NCBI GenBank assembly: GCA_022925895.1
Contig: JAKSYS010000026.1
Location: 124,001 to 188,000, forward strand
Reading direction: 5' to 3'
Source: Fragilaria crotonensis
Lineage: Eukaryota; Bacillariophyta; Fragilariophyceae; Fragilariales; Fragilariaceae
Length of the DNA: 64,000 nt
The position numbers were made by a program, and so were the translations under genes. This document shows positions 23,707 to 34,757 of the stretch, one piece after another (the stretch's first letter is position 1; every line of letters begins with the position of its first letter). The notes beneath the pieces were generated by a model, which worked only from the letters and a program-made list of their open reading frames with translations, ran no database searches and was not told the DNA's origin.

Positions 23707-25310
23707 GTCCGCGAGGCGGTCAGAATCCGAGATCTCGCGAAGCGGAACTCGGCCCTTCGAGATGCGCTCCTGAAAACGCGGCCAGAGGGTGGGCGGACAG
23801 GAGCGGGGCGAGAAGTTCGGTGGGGCGAAACTCGGATCCCGGCGTCAGGGCGCTGAACGGCTGGGCCCGAAGGGCGGCGTCGAGGTCGAGGGCGTACCGT
23901 TTGAGCACCGCGAGGTTGTGGCGGGCGGCGTCGTGCGTCCAGTCGAAGCGAAACTCCGTCGCGTGGGTGCGCGGTTGGCCGGAGTGCAAAATAGTGGCAA
24001 GGGCATCGGCCAGGCGTGGTTCGGGAGTCGTGGAACGGCGAGTCGACGTTCGGGAGCGGGATCGTCGGCAATGGCACCAACGATGGGAACTTACCGGGAA
24101 GCGGGCGTGGCGTGTCTGCGAGGGCTGATGTCGGCGCGTCGTGGGCGTCTCCGGGCGACAATGCGCGCGCACGGGTGGTCGGTCGGTGGCGAGTCGAGGG
24201 CGGGAGCGTAGCGCTCCAGGCCCGACTTCGTTTCGTGACGGGTCGTCGCGGGCTGGCGAGAGATGCGGGGCGTCGGCGACGTGGCGGGGCGAGAAGGTTC
24301 GTGCGCGTGGGTTCCCGCGGGACTGTCTCGGGCGGCAGATTCCGATAAAGTCCGGGGCGTCCTACGTGGCGTCTGTTGTGGAACTCGGCCGTCGACCGTT
24401 CCTGGTCGAACGCCCATTGCGACGGCTGTGCGACGAAGGCGGGCTGGAAGTAAGCAGATGCAGAGGGTCCTAATTTTGTTTTCTTGCTGGGCGGCGTCGC
24501 GTCGGACGAGGGGCGGCGCATGCGCGCCCGGCACTGCTCTATCCACGCTCGTACGGCGGTCGTCTGTTCGGTCGTGAGGGCGACGTGCGAGGCGCTCAAG
24601 AAACAGCTCTTGACGCACTTCCCGTTTAGGTGCCACCTGCAGCACATGTTCGGGATCGGTCCACTTCGGACGTGATCGAGGAACACCTGCCAAGTGTCGT
24701 TCGCGTCTCTCGGGAAAAGGTCCTGCTGTGGGTTTGTGACTGCGTCCGCGGGTTGCCCGCGACGTCCGGCTCGAGCGCTCCCGGCGGCGGCTACAGGCTG
24801 CGAGTCGCCCTTTTGGTCGACTCCACGTCCCAGCCGCTCCTTGAGAAGTCGCAGGCCGGGAAGACAAAGGCGCCGTCCTCCAACTGCTGCCGGGTGGACC
24901 TGAATTCTAGGAGTGCTGGGTTGATCTCGTCCTCGTGTTCGACTCCAGCGCAGAGAACTAGGTATTGTTGCATGCGTTTTTCGATGAACCAACCTAACCT
25001 GCACGCGGCTGAGGGGTCAGCGTGCGCTAGCTGGCGGAGCGTCGCCAGTGTGGAGCCGACCGCCCTGGTCAGGAAACGGCTCCACTCGTCCAACATGTGT
25101 GTGAGCGGGGAATTGGCTCCGAAAAGGAGCTCCAGCACTCCGCTCATGTTCTTTGTCGATTCGAGTTCGTTCGGATTGTGAGCAATTCGTATCTTGTGTT
25201 GTGTTGTGTCGTGGTGTTCGTCTGTCTGTGTCTCGTGTTCGTCTGTCTGATGGCGACTGCCCGTCCTTTCCCGATCTTCGGACATGCCATGGATGACGGT
25301 GATGTACCAA
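23690..25310 (-). pseudogene. DIRS-like gag-type ORF (fossil)
   Basis: The N-terminal part is helical with N-K-E-H-type text near M-S-G-V-L-E-L-L-F-G. A Cys/His patch C-C-R-W-H-L-N-G-K-C-V-K-S-C follows and then a long Pro/Arg-rich tail. Gag-like by position. The long plus-strand frames over it are GC-driven shadows. Confidence 0.6.
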
Positions 25311-25556
25311 TTATAGTTTGAATTAAACATAATATGATTATGAACCGACTCTTATAAATTGATGTAATTGCTGAGTACGTAACATAAACGTTTTAATCTC
25401 AACAAATATGTTTTGTGCTTGTTTTGTTTGAGACAAATAAATTGCAAATCAACTTTATGAAGCTGTTGCGCAATATTTGTTTTATTCATAACCAAAAATA
25501 GTGAAAAGGTACTGATCGGTCATAATTTAATGTTTGGAACTAAACATCTAAAAAAA
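25311..25556. other. AT-rich right subterminal region of the DNA transposon
   Basis: T-rich DNA with TTTGTTT and ACAAATATG words resembling the left subterminal region, between the DIRS-like element and the right terminal inverted repeat. No gene. Confidence 0.5.
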
Positions 25557-25580
25557 CTAAACAATACGCACCTTCTGATG
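25557..25580 (-). repeat. Right terminal inverted repeat of the DNA transposon
   Basis: Ends ACCTTCTGATG. Its reverse complement matches 10869-10892 at 22 of 24 positions. AG follows, repeating 10867-10868. Confidence 0.9.
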
Positions 25581-28354
25581 AGGGCACTATAAAGCACCAG
25601 CTGGGAATCAAACCGAACAATTTCGAAAACTCAAATCAAAGAGCGACGAGATAACGACCTTCCTGTGGACATGCCCCCTTACGCGACTCGAAACATGGAC
25701 TTTTTATTATGCCTGCTACCTCCCAAGTGTTGGTTATCCACTAGCGTGCTCATCCCTTACACGACAACGACTGGATCAGGTACAACGGAAAGCGATGGCG
25801 ATCATTGTCCCACGTTGCGGTTTCAATCGGCATACCAAGGGCGAGATCCTCTACGGTCCTTTGGAGTTGGGTGGGGCGAACTTCCGTCATCTCTATGTTG
25901 AACAAGGCATTGGGCAAGTGTCCTCTTTATGAGGAATTGGAGATTGGAAATCGACAGCGGGAAACTCCTTCGCATTGCAGTCGGATGGTTCCAACACCAA
26001 GTCGGTACCTCATATTCAATTCTGGAACGAGTCGACACGGTCCTCCCCATCTAGAATCCAAGTGGCTGGCCTCGCTACGCGACTTTTAGCTTCCATACAA
26101 TCAAACCTCCAACTTGACAATCCGTGCATTCCTAAGATCCAACGTTACCATGACACACATATTATGGACGCTATATTGACTTCTGCGTGGTTCTCAGCAT
26201 CGGAGATTCGACGCCTCAATTATTGCCGCCTTTACCTTCAGGCCCAAACAATTTCCGATCTCACAGAGGTTTCGGGCGTTATCTGGATCGAGCGAAGTAT
26301 GAAGGTCGCTTCTCGCATAATAGTAGCTGCACGCGCGGCATGTGGATCCACCAGCAATGCCCGTCGCCTGCAGAGTGGAAATTGTGGCAGCGAGCGAATT
26401 TGTTGTGGAGTGATGAATCTGGGAAGTTACATCAGGCATTGGGTCCATGGTTAGACACCATTGATAATCATCGTCAAACTCACTCAGCCTATCAACTGAA
26501 CACGCGTTTGTGGCTGCGAGAACATCAAGATTACAGACTGTGTAAATTGTCGAACAGGACCGAGGAGGGACAGTACGGTTATTGGAGGACTGGAACACTG
26601 TGAATGGCAACAGATTCCTCTCGAGGCGTTTCCTGTGGAGGTTTGTCAAGTTGCCGAGGAAGAATGGACTGTAGTTGAGAGAAGCGTCGTTCGTGTTCCT
26701 CATCATCTGGTACATGCTGCAACGTTTGAACAATACGTTGAAGATCTTGAGCCGTGGGAGTATGACTTATTATCTCGCACGAACCTACCGACGGATCCCT
26801 TTTCGGTCGGACTCGCCTTATCTCAGGGAGTCCGTGGTGTCAGTGACGGGTCGGTTTGGCTTAAGCAAATGGGTGCGTTCGGATGGACGTTGAGCACAGA
26901 TTTGGGAGAGCGATCGGCTGAAGGGATGGGCCCAGCCCCAGGAGCAAATCCTAATTCGTATCGGTCTGAAGCGTATGGAATGTTGGCCATGTTGTGTTTT
27001 TTGAAACGCCTCGCAGAGTTTACGTACCAACATGAACCGTGGTGCGGCACACTCGCGACCGATAGTTTGAGTCTGGTGGAGACGGTTCTTGGCATTAAAC
27101 GGAAACCATCTGTGATGGAGGCCGCGGTATCGGAACCGGAACCCGTGCAGCTTCCATTGGATCCTCTGAGCCCAGAATGGGACTTGATCGTTAATATCCG
27201 TCGGTTGCTTTGCGAAATGCCGGGGCTAAGCCTGGAACATGTACGAGGTCATCAAGATCGTCGCGGCACCTATCAGCGATTGAGTCTCTGGCACAACTCA
27301 ATGTGGATGCCGACGACCTGGCCAACACTTTCCAGCGTAGTATGGCGCGATTCGACCGCTTGCCTTGTTGACAGAGGAGGCTGGCGTTCACTTGATTACA
27401 CCGAAGGAACCGTCACCACGAAATATAAAACAGCCATTCGACATCAAGCGACCTATGGTCCATTATTAGCTCATCTTCAAGCACGAAATGGATGGAACGC
27501 TAGTACGACAGAACGGATCAATTGGAAAGCGCACGCTGCATGCCTCCACAAGCGCATCAAGCGACGAGATCACTACATCAAGTTAGTTCAAGAAATACTA
27601 CCGACTAATCACCGGCAGCATAGACGGATCCTAGCCGCAGAGGGTGTCCGGTGTGTCCGTGTGGTGATGAGGATTGGGACCATATTCTGCGATGCGCGCA
27701 TTCGAGTCGAGCGGCGTGGCGAGCGAACTTACTCACGGTCATTGGAAAGACTTGTGCCAAATGGGAAACTCGTCCCGGTCTACGTATCCTCCTGGATGGT
27801 ATCAAGGGTTGGTTTGAGTGCGATGATCCAGAGTCGTATCAATTAGAAACGGCGATCTACGACGACGAATACGAACGCCTCATTACACAACAAAACAAGA
27901 TTGGTTGGAGACACATATTTCTTGGCAGATTCAGTTGTGAGTGGGTCGATTTGCAGGACGCCCATTATGCCACAAGACCAAATTATAACTCGAAGAAAAG
28001 CAAAAAGGTTCCAAGTGGCAGGTTGCTATGATTGGGCGATTGTGGGACAATTGGTATCTGCTATGGGAAAGCAGAAACAATGATTTGCATGGAGCAGATG
28101 CCAGGCTGAGCGCTTGCGGACAGGAGGAATGCATTACAAACATTGAGGGAATTGTATGCGTTACGCAACATGTATGAACCGACTGTTCAGGAGTTATTGA
28201 TGGAGGATGTTCGAGATCACGAAGCCAAGTCAACGTGGCATATAAAGACCTGGTTGCAGATAAATGAACCGATTCTGAGATTAAGCGTGAAGAGGGCGAC
28301 TAAATTAGCGACTTCGGGGATGCGATCGTTAAAGTCATATTGGGCACAACGATA
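25581..28354 (+). pseudogene. LINE ORF2, thumb, RNase H and CCHC knuckle
   Basis: It resumes the LINE reading with G-H-Y-K-A-P-A-G-N-Q-T-E-Q, the thumb/connection after the RT, and R-R-L-N-Y-C-R-L-Y-L-Q-A. RNase H starts near 26830: V-S-D-G-S (catalytic Asp), S-E-A-Y-G (Glu), A-T-D-S-L-S (Asp), then H-V-R-G-H-Q-D and a D-A-D-D-L-A-N block near 27310. A zinc knuckle C-P-C-G-D-E-D-W-D-H-I-L-R-C follows at about 27650-27700, then A-H-Y-A-T-R and a helical end to 28354. The frame shifts several times. All four RNase H acidic residues are present, so the copy decayed after it was an active family member. Confidence 0.9.
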
Positions 28355-28481
28355 GGACATGAGAAACTACCAAGTTTGTGGGGTCCAGCCTACTCCCAGG
28401 CTACGGTCTCACCGTGTGGGTCGAGCGTCTATATAACCCGGACACAGCGGCAGCACGTTAAATTAGATATGGTGTTTTTTT
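28355..28481 (+). other. LINE 3' untranslated end with T8 tail
   Basis: Non-coding end of the LINE. It finishes GGTG then T8 directly before the second target-duplication copy at 28482. Confidence 0.75.
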
Positions 28482-28498
28482 TATGTCGTACGCCCTGA
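28482..28498. repeat. 17-bp target-site duplication of the LINE, right copy
   Basis: Identical to 4678-4694. It restores the copia gag reading on the right side of the LINE. Confidence 0.95.
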
Positions 28499-29520
28499 AT
28501 GGGATTACACCGACGAGTTGTTTCTCGACGATGATGAGATGAGGCGCTTCCAGATGCCACTAGAAGGCGAAAACTTCAAGCGTGACAACAAACTGGTATT
28601 CCAGATACTGAAATCGGCTTGTATTAAGTCCGATGCTTGGACATGGATCCAAAGTTACGATCGCACTGCGAATGGCAGAAGAGCATGGTTGGCGCTTGTT
28701 GCGCATTACGATGGCACGGGAGAGTTAAACAAACGTGTTGAAAAAGCTAAAGAGGAAATCTCTCGCTTGCATTATAAGGACGAGAAGGTGTTCCCGTTTG
28801 AGAAATTCGTCACGAAGCTCAAGGAGAACTTCCATGTATTGTCAAAAGATAAGAGCGAGGAATTAACTGAGAAGCAGATGGTCGACAAGATGCTTCTTGG
28901 TATCCGTTCTACGGACGCAAGTATCACGTCTGCAAAGGTCAACGTCTATCAGAACTATCGCGCCAACTTCGATAAGGCCGTTGAGTTCTTGTCTGGACTA
29001 ATTTCGAGCATTCATGCCGCAGCCCAGTTGGATTATGCCAACCGCCACTCGGGCAACAAACGCCGATATGTCAGCGCAATGGGATCCAATGATCAGCGTG
29101 GCGGCCGTGGCAGGGCCCGTCAAGGCGGCGGTCGTAGTGGCCAACGCGGTGGTCGCAGCAACGGACGGGGACGAGACGGTCGCGGACGCGGGCGTGGCAA
29201 CGAACGCAGAACATATGCGAATAACGTCGATATCACTGACCCTCACCGGAATTTCACTTCCGATGAATGGGAGCGTCTTGGCTCTATGCGCCCTACGTCA
29301 TACAGTTGCGAGAAGGCGGCCGTGGTGGCCGCGGAAGAGGCGACCAGAGTTACCAAGGGAGCAATACAAATCGAACGACTAGCAGTGTATCTGCAGCGAA
29401 CCCGAACTCCAACGAGACGACGAATACATCTAGTGCGCCGGCTGACCAGTCGGTTGTGTCCGACATAACGGAGCGTGGCTCCCAAAACGGTCGTAGCTTC
29501 GGTCGCGGCGCGTACAACAC
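28482..29520 (+). pseudogene. copia gag, right part (fossil)
   Basis: Begins with the duplicated D-Y-V-V-R-P text and continues as a helical gag domain with R-L-H-Y-K-D-E-K-V-F-P-F-E-K-F. It then passes into a long Arg/Gly-rich (RGG) tail at 29090-29210, suited to RNA binding. Broken near its end; treated as a fossil. Confidence 0.8.
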
Positions 29521-29529
29521 CTGACTCGC

Positions 29530-31300
29530 AGAGGCCAGTGGTGCACGTCAGGCGCAGGCACACGCGTTAATTTCAAGTGCAAGGCGCACGGGCCCCACAC
29601 ACCATAAGCCCAATGAACCAACCCCTGGCAACATTGCCATCAATGAGATCGATAACCACGCTGACACCACGTGTGCTGGACCGAATTGGCGTTTGCTCGA
29701 ACTTTCGGGCGAGTACTGCAATGTTTCTCCCTTTCTGCGGAGTATCAACCGAAGCCAGATGTCCCGATTGCGAAGTGTGCTACGACGTACACGTGTCCCA
29801 CAACCGGCGACTCTGTCGTCCTGGTCGCTGACCAAGTGCTGTGGTTTGGCAGTGATTTACACTGCTCCTTAATCAACCCCATCAGATCCGAGCCCATGGC
29901 TACGGCGTTTGTGATGATCCATGGGATCCGCACCGACCGATTGGCCTTGATTTGGATTCCATTTTTATTCCCTTACCGTTTCGGGACCGAATCTTTCATT
30001 CGAGTCACGCGTCCCCACTGATTGGGAAATGTCGAATCTACCGATTGTCGAAATTACTTCGCCGACTTGGAATCCCGCGGACATGCACATGTCTGCACCG
30101 CGTCGGAATCCAGCGCGTGCCGTCGACTGTATATCGACCGCTGGACGGGATATATGGTCCCATTCGACTGCACCCCGACGGCGATCTTCCCCACTTCTGA
30201 CCCGCGTTGCGTGTCTTCTTTGTATGCGAATGCTATTCGTGTCCTCTGCGCTTACGGGGACGCACGGTGGGATAAGCGCAACGATCACGAGCGAACGACA
30301 CTCGACTGTAACCTTTGAGAATCTAAGTCGCAATGGAATATTGGCCTCGAGACGGCCAAGCGAACCCTTCAGGTAACTACCCAGCGCGGGGTAAGAACGG
30401 CGGTTCACCCGTTGCATCGAAGATATCGTGTTGATCACTTACACCTGAACCGGCGACGCCTAAACGGGGACTGGTTCACTGATACCTTATTCTCGAAGGT
30501 CATATCAATCCAGGGTAACACGTGCGCGCAAGTATTCACTAACGGATCGTTCACCACGGTCCATCCTCTCGATTCGAAATCGAAAGTCGCTCGGGCGTTG
30601 ACCGAATTTGCCGACGATGTTGGCATTCCCGACTCTTATTGTCTGATGGAGCTCCTGAAATTGTTGGTCCTAAGACTGACTTTATGAAGGAGGTAAATCG
30701 TTTGAAGATCAGGTTAAAGCGATCTGAGGTTGGACGATCGAATCAGAATTACGCGGCCGAGAGAGAAATCGGCGAGCTCAAGAAGCGATGGAGGAATCGC
30801 ATGCTCAAGCGGAAAGTCCCACCTCGTCTGTGGGATTATGGTCTGGTCTATGAGACTAACATTCTAAACAGAATTCCTCGTGGCCAACAACTGCGCACCG
30901 GGATTGAGATTGTCACCGGTGAGACACCAGACATATCCGAGTGGATCGACTTTGAGTTTTACGATCGCGTATGGTACTATGACCAGAAGAAAATCGAAAT
31001 CGACGGCAGCGGGCGACGTCTCGCGCGATGGCTTGGTGTTGCCCACCGGGTCGGGAGCGATCTATGCTATTGGCTACTACTTGAATCCGGCAATGTAATT
31101 GCCCGAACTACGGTACAACATGTCGTACGTGACGACTACCTGAACAATGACGTCAAAACCGAAATCGAGAGTTTCGACCGCGCAGTTGACGAGCGTCTGT
31201 CAGATCAGAACTTTATGGTTAATGCAGCTGACGGATTTTATATCCAAGACGAGTTTGATGAGGTGCCGAGTGGCACCGTACGCACCGATGAAGATTATGG
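29530..31300 (+). pseudogene. copia protease and integrase region (fossil)
   Basis: Between gag and RT. The integrase C-terminal text is visible at 30700-31100, with N-I-L-N-R-I-P-R-G, P-D-I-S-E-W-I-D-F-E-F-Y-D and R-W-L-G-V-A-H-R-V-G-S-D. The protease and the integrase core are poorly preserved. Broken; treated as a fossil. Confidence 0.65.
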
Positions 31301-32089
31301 TGATATGGATACCCCTGACACGTTGGATGCCGACGACATCAACGACGACGTAATTGACAAGTATTTGAATGCAGAACTAATATTCGATGTCGGTACCGGC
31401 AGCGAACGCAAAGGCCGTGTGGTCAAACGTGCAAAGGGTACCTCTGGCGAACCGATTGGTCGTGCACATTCCAACCCCCTGTTCGATACCCGAGAATACG
31501 TTGTGGAGTTCACCGATGGATCCACTGAGAACTACTTCGCAAATGTGATTGCAGAGTGCATGTATGCACAGGTTGACTCTGAAGGAAATCAGTATCAATT
31601 ATTGAGCGAGATCACTGACCACAGGTCTGACAACTCGGCGATTCAAATCGCAGATGGTTTCACCACAAGTCGTAATGGGAATCGTATCCCGAAACCGACA
31701 ACCCGAGGCTGGTCCCTTTTGGTCTCGTGGAAGGACGGGTCTTCGGACTGGCTACCATTGAAGGATTTAAAAGACGCCTATCCTGTTCAAGTTGCAGAAC
31801 ATGCAGTGGCAAACAAAATTGCCAATGAGCCAGCGTTTAACTGGTGGGTACATACGGTTCTGCGGAAGCGAAATCGCATTGTTGCGAAGGTCAAACGCTA
31901 TTGGCGTACGACCCACAAATTCGGCATACGTGTGCCAAAGACAGTCGAAGAAGCCCTGACGATTGACGAAGAGACTGGAACCGACTTCTGGCGCAAGGCA
32001 CTAGGAAAGGAGATGACAAAGGTGAAAGTCGCGTGGAAAAGCGCTGACGGATATCACCCGCGCAAGCACGAAGCGGAAAGGAGCCATCG

Positions 32090-33009
32090 ATGATTGGTTT
32101 TCAAGAAATTCGATGTCATGTGATATTCGACGTCAAAATGGATTTCACCCGAAAGGCAAGATTTGTTGCCGGAGGGCACACGACCGACACGCCAGGATCA
32201 ATAACTTACTCGAGCGTGGTATCGCGCGACAGTGTACGCCTGGCGTTTCTGATTGCTGGTCTGAACGACCTCGACGTGCTGGCGGGGGATGTAACTAATG
32301 CATACTTAAACGCATCGTGCCGTGAGAAGATTTGGTTTGAAGGCGGCATTGAAACTGGCGAAGACCGCGGTAAAGTCTTGATTGTAACGCGTGCCCTATA
32401 TGGACTCAAATCATCAGGCGCTGCCTGGCGTGCGGACTTGGCGGCAACGCTGTGTCATATGAACTTTACATCAACACAGGCAGATCCAGATGTATGGATT
32501 CGAGTGCCGGAACGCACTATGATATGGTGCTGGTATACGTTGATGACATCCTGATATTCGCGAAGGAACCAAAACAAACTATGGACGAATTGGGCAAATT
32601 GTACGAGCTCAAACCGGAAAGTGTCCATGAGCCCGATATATATCTTGGAGCCAATATGGAGAAGGTCCAATTGCCGAATGGTAAAGTGGAATGGGCCATG
32701 GGCAGTAAGACTTATGTCAAGAACGCCATCAAAGTTGTCGAAGCATTAATTGCAGAAGACGATCCGGAAGCGAAGTTGAAGTCAACGGCGAGGAATCCAT
32801 TCCCCAGCGGCTATAAACCCGAGCTGGATGTAACTCCTGAACTTAGTGACGAAATGGGGTCGCGTTTCCTTCAATTAATTGGAATACTGCGATGGGCAAT
32901 TGAACTCGACGCCTCGACATATTTGTCGAAGTATCGCAATTGTCCCAACATCAGGCACTGCCACGGCGCGGTCACCTTGAGGCATTATACCACATCTTCG
33001 CATACTTGA
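32090..33009 (+). pseudogene. copia reverse transcriptase (fossil)
   Basis: Copia RT blocks: K-A-R-F-V-A-G-G-H, S-V-V-S-R-D-S-V-R-L, A-G-D-V-T-N-A-Y-L-N, R-A-L-Y-G-L-K-S-S-G-A-A-W-R and the catalytic Y-V-D-D-I-L-I-F. The form matches diatom CoDi elements. Broken; treated as a fossil. Confidence 0.9.
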
Positions 33010-33134
33010 AGAAGCATGAGAATGGAGCTCGAATTGTTTTCGATCCGAAAACCCTGATATCGATGAACGTGTGTTCAACTCTGATGCCGATTGGCGAGAT
33101 TTTTACGGGACGTATGTGAGGAACTACCCCGAAC

Positions 33135-33623
33135 ATGCCAGAACCAAAAGGTAAATGTGTGAATATATCATGTTTTGTTGATGCGAATCACGCAGGAAAT
33201 GTTATTACTCGAAGATCGCATACTGGGATTATCATTTACGTTCAGAATGCGCCGATCATTTGGTTTTCGAAACGGCAAAATACCGTTGAATCCTCCAGTT
33301 TTGGGAGTGAATTTGTCGCGCTTCGAGCTGCGAAGGACATGCTTGTCGCGTTGCGATATAAGCTCCGAATGTTTGGCGTGCCAATTGATGGTCCGGCCAA
33401 TATATTCTGCGACAATAACGGTGTCGTGAAAAACACAACTATTCCCGAATCAATGCTTGCAAAGAAGCACAATGCAATCAATTATCATGCAGTACGCGAG
33501 GCTGTTGCCGCGAAGATCATACGTGTGGGAAAAGAGGACGGCATGACTAACTTGGCCGACCTATTTACGAAGGTACTCACTGCAGACCGTCGTCGAGCAC
33601 TATGTCGCCACATTATGTATTAA
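33135..33623 (+). pseudogene. copia RNase H (fossil)
   Basis: C-F-V-D-A-N-H-A-G-N, S-H-T-G-I-I-I, S-S-S-F-G-S-E-F-V-A-L, C-D-N-N-G-V and L-A-D-L-F-T-K are the expected RNase H blocks of a copia polyprotein, ending just before the 3' LTR. Confidence 0.88.
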
Positions 33624-33784
33624 GAATGGCATGCCCTGGGTTATCGACCGTTGCGTGGGCGAGGTCGTTTACCCCCTGGAGCGGATGGAGTCCGCGGGCT
33701 TTAATACCAGGTCGTTTTTGCGGACAAGGTGGAATGAGGGATAAATCATTCTGTCACGAGGCGAATTCATGATTTACGGGGACC

Positions 33785-33960
33785 GTTTGAATACGGACGA
33801 TACAGTACGGAAACCGCTAGTACAGTAGTAATCAGAGACAAGAGCAGACGTAGACACAAGTTTATCGTTTACTACTTTTGTACGCTTCTTGTGTTACTAC
33901 TTTATCGTTTATCTCGTCTTCTCTAAGGTAAGAGTCGGCCGTTACGTACACATTTGAACG
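33785..33960 (+). repeat. 3' LTR of the copia element
   Basis: Identical by eye over 176 bp to 3510-3685. It is preceded by a purine-rich tract (ACGGGGACC) and followed by the AAGAC target duplication. Confidence 0.93.
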
Positions 33961-33965
33961 AAGAC

Positions 33966-34757
33966 ATGCGCATCATGCATGGAGTCCGCTGTCCAATGTC
34001 CACTGGTCGTACAGCGTCAAATACTTTTAGGGTTTACTACTAGATTGTAGGGAACATTTTATCCAGTGCAGCCTACCTGTACCGTTGTACTCCGAGTACA
34101 TCGCATAGTGTTCCAGTATCTGATACAGCGTACCCTCGTATCATCATTATGAATAGAATGTGCCACTTCCGTTATAGGAGGCTCATTGACCCGGAGATCT
34201 GTTTTCAATACGTATGGGAATGCAAGTCAATCAACTGCGACAACACGATCGTGGTGTGACGGTCAAGTGGTGGGTTGGGATGCATCGATCGCGGTCTGGG
34301 ACGTGGCTTTTTCCTGGCGTCATCGAATGATGATGCATCTGTACCCATGATCTTCTGCTAGAGTTGAAGAGTACAGCAATGCACCATTGTGCCAGTCGTC
34401 GGGCGATACGGGCTGTACATGGTAGGAGGCGGACGTTGTAGAATGCATACGAAATGGTCACAGACAAATGTGTTGATGGTATGCCCTTTCACAATCCCCT
34501 TGAGTCCGTATAGTATGCAATACTATCTCTTTGAATAAAAGTCTTTCGATCCGCAGACCGAGACGACAGCTCATGATTCATGACCCACGACGATGCGCAC
34601 AAGGCAAGAAGGAATCAAACTATTGTGAGTATCATAGATATTGTTAAGCATTCCCTTTTGTTAACGTATGGCATCTGACCCAAAGGAAGCTTCGCATTTT
34701 TTCATCGTGAAGATGCAAGAAACGTAAAGACACTGTTGAACGGGATCGAGGTGGGAA
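33966..34757. other. Intergenic between the copia element and the subtilase
   Basis: About 800 bp with no supported gene; only short overlapping frames. The last part would carry the 3' untranslated region of the minus-strand subtilase. Confidence 0.5.

Larger units (their letters stand above)
20540..25310 (-). mobile_element. DIRS-like (tyrosine recombinase) retroelement, fossil, nested in the DNA transposon
   Basis: On the minus strand, in order: a gag-like ORF (25310 to about 23690) with a Cys/His-rich patch, then RT and RNase H (23706 to about 21990), then a tyrosine-recombinase region (about 21970-20750). RT followed by a tyrosine recombinase in place of an integrase defines the DIRS/Ngaro group. 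Its GC content is visibly higher than that of the AT-rich DNA on both sides (before 20520, after 25320), which sets the approximate borders. I found neither terminal repeats nor a target duplication; the group makes no target duplication. It is broken at several places. As the innermost element it must be the youngest layer. Confidence 0.8.
10869..25580. mobile_element. DNA transposon, CACTA/CMC superfamily (Plavaka/TNP2-like), inserted in the LINE
   Basis: It is bounded by 24-bp terminal inverted repeats (10869-10892 and 25557-25580; 22 of 24 match) and an AG duplication (10867-10868, 25581-25582). Removing it rejoins LINE text as T-L-G-H-Y-K. It carries a transposase (+, 11400-14981), a convergent oxygenase-like ORF (-, 15260-17455), a third ORF (+, 19077-20403) and a DIRS-like retroelement (about 20540-25310). 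Without the last it would be about 10 kb. The 2-3-bp duplication and the transposase type agree with the CMC superfamily, but the ends begin CATCAG, not CACTA. Confidence 0.88.
4695..28481 (+). mobile_element. LINE (APE-type non-LTR retrotransposon) inserted in copia gag
   Basis: The 23.8-kb insertion is flanked by a 17-bp target duplication and ends in a T8 tract (28474-28481). Subtracting its own 14.7-kb insertion leaves about 9.1 kb: 5' leader, ORF1 (4795-7640), then ORF2 with AP-like endonuclease, reverse transcriptase, RNase H and a C-terminal CCHC knuckle (7665-10868 and 25581-28354). An RNase H after the RT points to I-like or plant-L1-like clades rather than animal L1; I do not assign a clade. 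Both ORFs change frame several times, so the copy is not functional as read. It must be younger than the copia insertion that contains it. Confidence 0.95.
3505..33965 (+). mobile_element. Ty1/copia LTR retrotransposon (CoDi-like), fossil, split by a nested LINE
   Basis: The element is bounded by two 176-bp LTRs, identical by eye (3510-3685 and 33785-33960), and by the 5-bp duplication AAGAC (3505-3509 and 33961-33965). Its parts in order are: leader, gag (4165-4694, resuming at 28482), a protease/integrase region, reverse transcriptase (32090-33009), RNase H (33135-33623) and a purine tract before the 3' LTR. The order integrase then RT identifies copia rather than gypsy. It is broken: besides the 23.8-kb insertion in gag, the coding part has roughly half a dozen or more interruptions. 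LTR identity implies a recent insertion. Without the insertion it would be about 6.7 kb. Confidence 0.93.

Noticed and set aside
23601-25181. Plus-strand frames of 100-180 codons
   Set aside because: They lie opposite the GC-rich DIRS-like gag region and have Arg/Gly-biased composition without motifs; shadows.
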